Assembly (NCBI GenBank): GCA_012511615.1
Contig: JAAZFS010000128.1
Location: forward strand, 1-7,782
Direction of reading: 5' to 3'
From: Elusimicrobiota bacterium
GTDB taxonomy: Bacteria > CG03 > SLGR01
DNA length: 7,782 nt
Of this stretch, positions 1 to 4,667 are shown one piece after another. The first letter of the stretch is position 1; each line of letters begins with the position of its first letter. A program made the position numbers and the translations under genes. The notes under the pieces are model-generated. The model saw nothing but the letters and a program-made list of their open reading frames with translations. It did not search any database and was not told where the DNA came from.

Positions 1-470
1 CCCTCGGGGATATCAGTTATAACAACGGCACCGGCTCCAATACGGCAGTTCTTACCCAAAGGCACTGGCCCAAGAATAATAGCTCCGGCACCCACAACGA
101 CGCCGTCAGCTAATGTAGGATGTCTTTTCTTTCTTCTGAGACTGGTGCCCCCAAGCACAACCCCCTGATAAAGTAAACAGTCCTTACCGATTTTTGCCGT
201 CTCACCTATCACAACTCCACTTCCGTGATCGATAAAAAATCGGGGTCCTATTTCAGCGCCTGGATGAATTTCAATATTTGTCAGCAATTTCCCCAAGTGG
301 GAGATAATACGTGCTGCTGTATATTCTTTTCTCTAATATAGAAAATGGGCCAAACGGTAAAACCAGACTGCATGAAGTCCAGGATAGCACAAAAGTACCT
401 CAAGAGTGTTGCGGGCAGCTGGATCCTTATCGAATACAGTGCGGATATCTTCGCGAATTCGCTTAAACAT
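1..470 (-). pseudogene. cysE: serine O-acetyltransferase CysE, interrupted by an in-frame TAG and cut by the window edge
   Basis: CysE transfers acetyl from acetyl-CoA to L-serine, giving O-acetylserine for cytosolic cysteine synthesis. The ATG at 470 begins [20 protein letters not shown], the classic N-terminus of the short (B. subtilis-like) type, followed by [13 protein letters not shown]. Codon 46 (333-335) is TAG where relatives usually have a basic residue. The same frame then continues as [20 protein letters not shown] and into the left-handed beta-helix: [23 protein letters not shown] (H82, the catalytic-type His), VVLGGTS, KRHP and IGAGAVV. It is still open at the window edge, 155 codons in; relatives run to roughly 200 or more, so the C-terminus lies outside. 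The start overlaps the end of the U-scaffold gene by 8 nt, so it is the third gene of the nifS operon. There is no frameshift or second lesion. It may be a fresh pseudogene, a sequencing error or a readthrough gene. The family call is very secure; whether it functions is open. Confidence 0.88.
333..335 (-). other. in-frame amber (TAG) codon inside cysE
   Basis: The minus-strand codons here read CAT TTT CTA TAT TAG AGA AAA GAA, i.e. H-F-L-Y-stop-R-K-E. Homologous CysE proteins commonly read L-Y-K-R-K at this point, so one A-to-T change from AAG would explain it. It lies in the helical N-terminal domain, before the catalytic beta-helix. No clear ribosome binding site or ATG restart follows it; only TTG codons at residues 59 and 62 are near. 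Confidence 0.9.
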
Positions 471-834
471 TCTTGGAACGATAATCCTCAATAGCTTTCT
501 TCATAGCCTCCTCGGCCAATACAGAGCAATGACGCTTGATAGTTGGAAGGCCATCGAGAGCTTCTATGATAGCTTTATTGGATATTTTCTCTGCCTCTTC
601 TATAGTCTTTCCTTTTACAAGCTCAGTCATAATTGAAGAAGTGGCTATAGCGGCACCACATCCGAAAGTTTTAAATTTGGCATCTGTAATTATGTTTTCC
701 TCAACCTTAATATAAAGTTCCATAATATCCCCACAGGCTGCATTTCCGACATAACCAATACCATCGGGGTTCTCTATCTCACCGACATTTCTAGGATTTC
801 TAAAATGATCCATTACTTTTTCTGAATACTGCAT
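463..834 (-). CDS. nifU: IscU/NifU-type Fe-S cluster assembly scaffold
   Basis: A cytosolic scaffold on which sulfur from the cysteine desulfurase and iron are assembled into [2Fe-2S] or [4Fe-4S] clusters before transfer to apo-proteins. The 123-residue product is a complete stand-alone U-type domain: [20 protein letters not shown] at the N-terminus, then the three ligand cysteines C34 (AACGD, with D36 behind it), C59 (FGCGAA) and C103 (RHCS). Before the last Cys it reads LPTIK, the position of the IscU LPPVK chaperone-binding loop. It lacks the ferredoxin-like middle and the C-terminal domain of the long nitrogen-fixation NifU, so iscU would be an equally valid name. The ATG directly abuts the nifS stop codon, and a GGAG at 841-844 sits 6 nt upstream, so the start is secure and translation is probably coupled to nifS. 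Confidence 0.95.
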   Translation of the reverse strand: MQYSEKVMDHFRNPRNVGEIENPDGIGYVGNAACGDIMELYIKVEENIITDAKFKTFGCGAAIATSSIMTELVKGKTIEEAEKISNKAIIEALDGLPTIKRHCSVLAEEAMKKAIEDYRSKNV

Positions 835-1986
835 TTATTTCTCCAGTGGCGACATGGCCCTTAGACGACTAACTATTGGTGGGAGTTTCTCCAACACATA
901 ATCCACCTCTTCTTCTGTATTGTATCTGCCGAACGAGAATCGAATAGAGCCCTGGGCGGCAGCTGCTGGTACTCCCATAGCAGAGAGTACGTGTGAAGAC
1001 TCAAGGCTACCAGAGGTGCAGGCCGACCCCGAAGATACGGCAATACCTTCCAAGTCCAGCATTATGATTATTGATTCACCCTCAATATTGGTGAAACTTA
1101 CATTAAGTGTGTTCGGTAGAGTCTTATCTAATCCACCGTTTAACAAAACTCTTGGGATGGTTTTATAGATACCTTCCCATAGACGCTTTTTAAGAAAAGT
1201 ATATTTTTCTATAGATGAAGAAAGATTCTCCACAGCCTCATCAGAAGCTGCGCCAAAACCAGCTATTCCCATTATATTCTCTGTACCTGGCCTCATTCCG
1301 TATTCGTGATGCCCACCCCTGAAAAGAGGCATTATTTTCAAGCCTTTTCTAACATACAAAGCCCCTACTCCTTTAGGTCCATTAATTTTATGTGCAGAGA
1401 CCGAGGCCATGTCGATAGGAATACTCCTGAGGGAGAGAGGAAGTTTTCCGAAAGCCTGAACAGCATCTGTGTGAAAGATAATTTTTTCCGACATATTTTT
1501 TACTATCTGGACGGCTTTCTCAATGGGCTGAATAGCGCCAGTCTCATTATTTGCATACATAATACTTACAAGCGCTGTATCAGGCCGGAGACAATCCGAA
1601 AGACTATCTAAATCAACAATACCGTCCTTATCTACTGGTAGATAAGTAACCTCATACCCCTCTTTCTCAAGCTGTTTAAACAAATTAAGTACAGCATGAT
1701 GTTCCACCAGGCTAGTAACAATATGTTTTTTACTGGTTTTCTTTAAGCTACCCAATATGGCAAGATTATCAGACTCAGTTCCTCCTGAAGTAAAAATTAT
1801 TTCCTCTTTGGATACACCTAAAGCCAAGGCAACTTTATTTCGGGCATCATCCATAAAATTCCGGACACGGATTCCGAGAGAATGCACCGAAGAAGGATTG
1901 GCGTAGTAAGCAAAAGAATCTTTTATAGCCTCCGCCACCTTTTCTGAAATCGGGCTTGTTGCATTATTATCTAAATATACTTCCAT
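835..1986 (-). CDS. nifS: cysteine desulfurase (NifS/IscS family)
   Basis: A PLP-dependent cytosolic enzyme that converts L-cysteine to L-alanine and hands the sulfur, as an enzyme persulfide, to the adjacent scaffold protein. The 383-residue product is full length for the family. Visible landmarks are MEVYLDNNAT at the start, FTSGGTESDN (66-74), the conserved active-site His in VEHHAVL (94-100), HTDAVQ with D174, the PLP-binding lysine K200 in SAHKINGPKG, GMRPGTEN (230-237), and the catalytic persulfide C323 in SSGSACTSGS on the long mobile loop typical of group I (NifS/IscS) enzymes. The ATG at 1986 is preceded by GGAG and AGG purine stretches and by a strong promoter with repeats. It is the first gene of nifS-nifU-cysE, which places cysteine supply and sulfur use in one transcript. 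The nifS versus iscS naming is arbitrary here; no nitrogenase genes are visible. Confidence 0.96.
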   Translation of the reverse strand: MEVYLDNNATSPISEKVAEAIKDSFAYYANPSSVHSLGIRVRNFMDDARNKVALALGVSKEEIIFTSGGTESDNLAILGSLKKTSKKHIVTSLVEHHAVLNLFKQLEKEGYEVTYLPVDKDGIVDLDSLSDCLRPDTALVSIMYANNETGAIQPIEKAVQIVKNMSEKIIFHTDAVQAFGKLPLSLRSIPIDMASVSAHKINGPKGVGALYVRKGLKIMPLFRGGHHEYGMRPGTENIMGIAGFGAASDEAVENLSSSIEKYTFLKKRLWEGIYKTIPRVLLNGGLDKTLPNTLNVSFTNIEGESIIIMLDLEGIAVSSGSACTSGSLESSHVLSAMGVPAAAAQGSIRFSFGRYNTEEEVDYVLEKLPPIVSRLRAMSPLEK

Positions 1987-2031
1987 TTGATACCTATACT
2001 CCGCAAAAGAGCAGAAATTTAATTACAATCT

Positions 2032-2070
2032 GATTGACAATTGTATTCCTATGGATGATTTTTGTCAATC
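2032..2070 (-). promoter_or_regulatory. 9-bp inverted repeat flanking the nifS promoter core (candidate operator)
   Basis: GATTGACAA (2062-2070) and its exact reverse complement TTGTCAATC (2032-2040) are separated by 21 bases, with centres 30 bp apart, about three DNA turns. The left arm contains the -35 box. The right arm begins at the last base of the -10 box and covers the expected start site. Transcription would begin inside the right arm, so the pair cannot form an RNA hairpin and is better explained as a DNA-binding site. The regulator is unknown; an Rrf2/IscR-type protein is an obvious candidate for such an operon, but I see no match to the known IscR motifs. Confidence 0.55.
2040..2068 (-). 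promoter_or_regulatory. sigma70-type promoter of the nifS-nifU-cysE operon
   Basis: The -35 box TTGACA (2063-2068, a perfect consensus match) and the -10 box TACAAT (2040-2045, 5 of 6) are separated by exactly 17 bases. The expected transcription start is near 2033, leaving a leader of about 47 nt before the nifS ATG. The boxes are embedded in inverted and direct repeats, so the promoter is probably regulated. Confidence 0.8.
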
Positions 2071-2092
2071 TGATTATTTCCAATTTAATCAG
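2070..2092 (-). repeat. 7-bp inverted repeat just upstream of the nifS -35 box
   Basis: CTGATTA (2086-2092) and TAATCAG (2070-2076) are exact reverse complements around a 9-base spacer. The right arm overlaps the first copy of the AATCAGATTG direct repeat, so this looks like part of the same repeat cluster. It could be an upstream operator or activator site. A T-tract does not follow it, so it is unlikely to be the rnfD terminator. Confidence 0.45.
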
Positions 2093-2141
2093 CATATTGG
2101 TTCAGTTATTTCTATAAAAGAAACTGGGTTGGGTTGTGAAT

Positions 2142-3137
2142 TTACCCTATGGATCCGTATTTTTTTACAGGTGTAACCCGGTTGATTAGTGGAGTCACAG
2201 CATTCATAAGAAGTATAGAAAACATCACTCCTTCTGGATATCCGCTAAATACTCTTATAAGCATAGTCAAAAAACCTGCTCCTATGCCAAAAACCAGTTT
2301 ACCCTTGGGTGTAACCGGTGTAGTAACCGGATCTGTTACCATAAAGGCTCCACCAAGCATAACTCCCCCCGTAAATAGTGAGGTGAGTGGGTCTAAAGAA
2401 TAACCCGGATAAAAAAGCCAGACAAGGATTGAAAAAAAGATAAATGAACCGAAGTAGGCCGCAGGAAGCCTCCAGTCGGCTGCTTTTCCAATAAGAAGAA
2501 CCGAAAGTCCTATCAGAATTAATAGCGGAGATGTCTCCCCAAGACTTCCTTTTTTTTCTCCTATAAAATAAGCAAGAAGCGGTGCATCTGTGACCTCTTC
2601 GCCTCCTCTTTCAAATTTTGCCGCAGACAAGGGAGTTGCAGAGCTAACTGCCTCATAATCTGAGATACTTCTATAGTTTATTGCATAGGTTGTAATCATC
2701 ACTGGAAAGGCGGCAGTTAGAAAGGCACGCCCCATCAGGGCAGGATTAAATATATTTCTACCTAAACCCCCAGCAGTATGTTTGACAATAATAATAGCAA
2801 AGGCGGCACCAAGACCAGCAGCCCATAAAGGAAAACCTGCTGGTAAAACTAGGGCAAGTATCAGTCCAGTAATCAAGGCGCTCATATCAGATGGCGACCC
2901 TATTCCCTTCTTGCCTTTGCGGAGAAACTTTAAAACAAAAATTTCAGCAAGAAGTGCGGAAAGACTTGTTACAATTATCAATAAAAGTGCAGGCACTCCA
3001 AAGAAAAAAATACTACCAGCCGCAGGAAAAGCAAGCGCCCATAGGGTTATTTTCATAATATCTGGTAGCGTTTGTTTCTCCTTTATATGCGGTGCGGGGG
3101 AAACATTCAGCTTTATTTTACTGTTATCAAGACTCAT
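2142..3137 (-). CDS. rnfD: RnfD/NqrB-family membrane subunit with covalent-FMN motif (orphan)
   Basis: RnfD is the integral-membrane flavin subunit of the Rnf ferredoxin:NAD+ ion-pumping complex; NqrB is its homologue in Na+-NQR. The 331-residue product is of normal length and very hydrophobic, with about eight to ten membrane segments. Family signatures are GLGRNIFNPALMGRAF (124-139), VSSATPL (164-170) whose T168 is the expected phosphoester-linked FMN site, GGAFMVTDPVTTP (262-274), and GYPEGVMFSILLMNAVTPLI (299-318). The start at 3137 gives the hydrophilic N-terminal tail typical of the family, with AAGGA about 11 nt upstream. It has its own promoter and no rnfC, G, E, A or B beside it, which is unusual because these normally form one operon. 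The other subunits may lie elsewhere, or this may serve another flavin-based membrane electron pathway. The family assignment is secure; membership of a true Rnf complex is inference. Confidence 0.92.
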   Translation of the reverse strand: MSLDNSKIKLNVSPAPHIKEKQTLPDIMKITLWALAFPAAGSIFFFGVPALLLIIVTSLSALLAEIFVLKFLRKGKKGIGSPSDMSALITGLILALVLPAGFPLWAAGLGAAFAIIIVKHTAGGLGRNIFNPALMGRAFLTAAFPVMITTYAINYRSISDYEAVSSATPLSAAKFERGGEEVTDAPLLAYFIGEKKGSLGETSPLLILIGLSVLLIGKAADWRLPAAYFGSFIFFSILVWLFYPGYSLDPLTSLFTGGVMLGGAFMVTDPVTTPVTPKGKLVFGIGAGFLTMLIRVFSGYPEGVMFSILLMNAVTPLINRVTPVKKYGSIG

Positions 3138-3187
3138 TTTATTTTTTATCCTTGTTCTTATTATTAAATTTGTCAGTCAGAAAAAAC

Positions 3188-3216
3188 ATTATATATTGAT
3201 GAATATAATTTATCAA
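3188..3216 (-). promoter_or_regulatory. sigma70-type promoter of rnfD
   Basis: The -35 box TTGATA (3211-3216, 5 of 6 consensus bases) and a perfect -10 box TATAAT (3188-3193) are separated by exactly 17 bases. The expected start is near 3181, giving a leader of about 44 nt. This supports rnfD being transcribed independently of the proS operon. The region is AT-rich, which raises the chance of fortuitous boxes, but spacing and match are both near ideal. Confidence 0.72.
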
Positions 3217-3218
3217 TA
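3194..3218 (-). promoter_or_regulatory. inverted repeat within the rnfD promoter (possible operator)
   Basis: TATTGAT (3212-3218) and ATCAATA (3194-3200) are exact reverse complements with an 11-base spacer; they overlap the -35 box and abut the -10 box. The half-sites resemble an FNR/CRP-type TTGAT...ATCAA pair, but the spacing is 7 bases longer than the FNR consensus, so I do not call it FNR. The AT-richness makes this a weak call. Confidence 0.35.
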
Positions 3219-3305
3219 ATTTCCATGACTATTTACTCAATATAAATTGGGCATTTTTAAAACCCTGACCATCTTCGTACTTGGGAATGTTTCTAAGCAC
3301 TAAGT

Positions 3306-3334
3306 GGAAGAATTTCTATGCGCAAAATTTTTCC
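3306..3334 (-). repeat. imperfect hairpin in the gap downstream of the HEAT-repeat gene
   Basis: GGAAAAATTT (3325-3334) pairs with AAATTCTTCC (3306-3315) across a 9-base loop TGCGCATAG: ten positions with one mismatch. It lies 42 nt past the HEAT gene stop, where a terminator would be expected, but no T-run follows on either strand. It may be an mRNA 3'-end stabiliser or chance in AT-rich DNA. Confidence 0.35.
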
Positions 3335-3376
3335 TAAGCGACTTCTGCTATAAGATTTACTAACTTAGGGGTCATA

Positions 3377-4666
3377 TTATTTATGAAGATCTGCCAAAAG
3401 CTTTTTGACCGCGTTTTCAATAATCTCTCGTTTTTCCCCACGCTCCAAATTGACAACCTCAATAAGGTATCCTAGAGCCCGCCTATCTCCTATAGTGGCA
3501 AGAACTTCGGCGACCTCGCCCCTTAATCCCCGGTCTATCAAGAGCATTTTCCCTAAAGTTTCAACACTCCGGGGTGATTTAAGAATTTTTAAGGAAGCAA
3601 GGGCCGCATCCTTCACCTTGGGATCGCTATCAAATAGGGCGGGGAGAATCCTGTCTACTGCATCAGGCGTACCAATGGCAGCTAAGGTATAAACAACACC
3701 TTCTCTGATATTCCAATCCCGGTCATTTATCATATTTCCAAGTTCTGGCACAACTGTATTGTCACCCTTTACAGCCAGATAAACAAGAAGTCGCTTCCTT
3801 ATATTTTTATCAGGATCATTCCAGGCTGAGGCTATAGCCTTGAGAGATGAAGGAGTATTGATTCTTTGGAGAGTCTCAAAAGTTTCCTCTCTTATTGATG
3901 TTTTTTTATCTTCAAGTCCTTTTTTCAGAGAAGGAACTACCGAAGGTATGCCTATCTGGCCCAGCGCTGCTATTACTGCCAAACGAGTAGTATCATCGGA
4001 GTTTTCTAGTCCAGATGACAGAAGTTTTACGGAAAGATCTTTCCGGTGAGCTGCCAGGGCACCAATAGATTCTAGGCGAATTTCTCTGTCCGAATCATTG
4101 ACCAGTTTACCTAAACTTGTGAGACATCTCTCATTCATTTCCATGGAGCCATAACTGAGTTCTTCAATCTTTTTTGCGGAAGCCATTCTAATGGCTGAAT
4201 TAGTATCCTCTAGACCTTTCTCCATAAATGCTATGGCTAACTCATTTGGTAACTCTGTAGCAGCTAAAATTGCCGATAGACGGATACTGGATTCGCTATC
4301 ATCCAGAGCAATGGAAATTGCAGTGGCCGTCTCCAGGCCAGAAGAAAGTATGCCTGCAAGAGCTGTTGAACGTATAAAATTGCGTTCATCTTCAAGCGCA
4401 AGCATAAGCGGTGGGATGGACTCATCTCCTCCAATCTCAATTATTGCCTTTACTGCTGCAATACGAACTTCATTTTTGGAATCTGAAAGGAGTTCGGTTA
4501 AAATTTCTATTTTATTTTCAAAATCTGTTTCAGAAATTTCTTCTATCCCGGCCAAACGATCACGCCATCTTTCACTCTCAAGAAGCATGTGGACTTCCTC
4601 AGATGCAAAAACATACGATGAAATTAGCAGAGACAAAGCCAAAAATGAAAAAACTGTTTTTCTCAT
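3377..4666 (-). CDS. exported HEAT-repeat protein
   Basis: The function is unknown. The 429-residue product begins with a textbook Sec signal peptide: MRK, a hydrophobic core FSFLALSLLISSY, and a probable cleavage site VFA-SEE near residue 22. There is no lipobox Cys, so the protein should be soluble in the periplasm or secreted. The rest is a run of roughly twelve HEAT (PBS-lyase-type) helical pairs of about 31 residues, recognised by a recurring acidic turn then I/V-R-x-x-A, for example NEVRIAAV, NFIRSTAL, SSIRLSAI, SAIRMASA, KNIRKRLL, WNIREGVV and PKVKDAAL. Such solenoids are protein-binding scaffolds, and no enzyme domain is visible. The ATG lies 1 nt after the proS stop, with AGAGG at 4675-4679, so it is translated from the proS operon. 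It could be an envelope adaptor, but nothing in the sequence names a partner. Confidence 0.85.
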   Translation of the reverse strand: MRKTVFSFLALSLLISSYVFASEEVHMLLESERWRDRLAGIEEISETDFENKIEILTELLSDSKNEVRIAAVKAIIEIGGDESIPPLMLALEDERNFIRSTALAGILSSGLETATAISIALDDSESSIRLSAILAATELPNELAIAFMEKGLEDTNSAIRMASAKKIEELSYGSMEMNERCLTSLGKLVNDSDREIRLESIGALAAHRKDLSVKLLSSGLENSDDTTRLAVIAALGQIGIPSVVPSLKKGLEDKKTSIREETFETLQRINTPSSLKAIASAWNDPDKNIRKRLLVYLAVKGDNTVVPELGNMINDRDWNIREGVVYTLAAIGTPDAVDRILPALFDSDPKVKDAALASLKILKSPRSVETLGKMLLIDRGLRGEVAEVLATIGDRRALGYLIEVVNLERGEKREIIENAVKKLLADLHK

Positions 4667-4667
4667 G

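Larger units (their letters stand above)
2026..2075 (-). repeat. direct repeat AATCAGATTG, two copies 40 bp apart
   Basis: Exact 10-base copies lie at 2066-2075 and 2026-2035, one across the upstream edge of the -35 box and one in the early leader. The second copy, with its preceding base, forms the perfect odd palindrome CAATC-A-GATTG. Forty base pairs is close to four helical turns, so both copies face the same side of the DNA. Confidence 0.55.
3138..3376 (-). other. intergenic gap between the HEAT gene and rnfD, with a frame interrupted only by TAG
   Basis: This 239-base gap holds the rnfD promoter and the hairpin at 3306-3334. It also has a frame from an ATG at 3375, 1 nt after the HEAT stop, to a TAA at 3139-3141, 1 nt before the rnfD start. 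It contains 78 codons with three TAGs (3334-3336, 3316-3318, 3229-3231) and no TAA or TGA. No ribosome binding site precedes the ATG and I recognise no family. The promoter-like boxes inside it, and the lack of homology I can see, favour ordinary non-coding DNA. Confidence 0.25.

Noticed and set aside
2032..2070. Riboswitch or leader RNA hairpin before nifS
   Set aside because: The left arm of the repeat lies in the -35 box and would not be transcribed; the remaining leader of about 47 nt is too short for a known cysteine-pathway riboswitch, and no T-box or SAM motif is visible.
2103..2126. Hairpin CAGT-TTCT / AGAA-ACTG downstream of rnfD as an intrinsic terminator
   Set aside because: The stem is AT-rich with a 3-nt bulge and no T-run follows, so it is not a credible terminator.
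3188..3218. FNR or CRP box at the rnfD promoter
   Set aside because: The half-sites look similar (TTGAT and ATCAA), but the spacing is 7 bases longer than the FNR consensus.
2782..3219. Plus-strand open frame of 145 codons opposite rnfD
   Set aside because: It is the antisense of a highly conserved membrane protein, has low-complexity composition, and shows no recognisable domain; the same holds for the other plus-strand frames opposite proS, the HEAT gene, nifS and ispG.
3241..3362. Plus-strand frame in the HEAT-rnfD gap (GIFKTLTIFVLGNVSKH then stop) as an insertion-sequence remnant
   Set aside because: It is short and interrupted, without terminal repeats, target duplication or a recognisable transposase motif.
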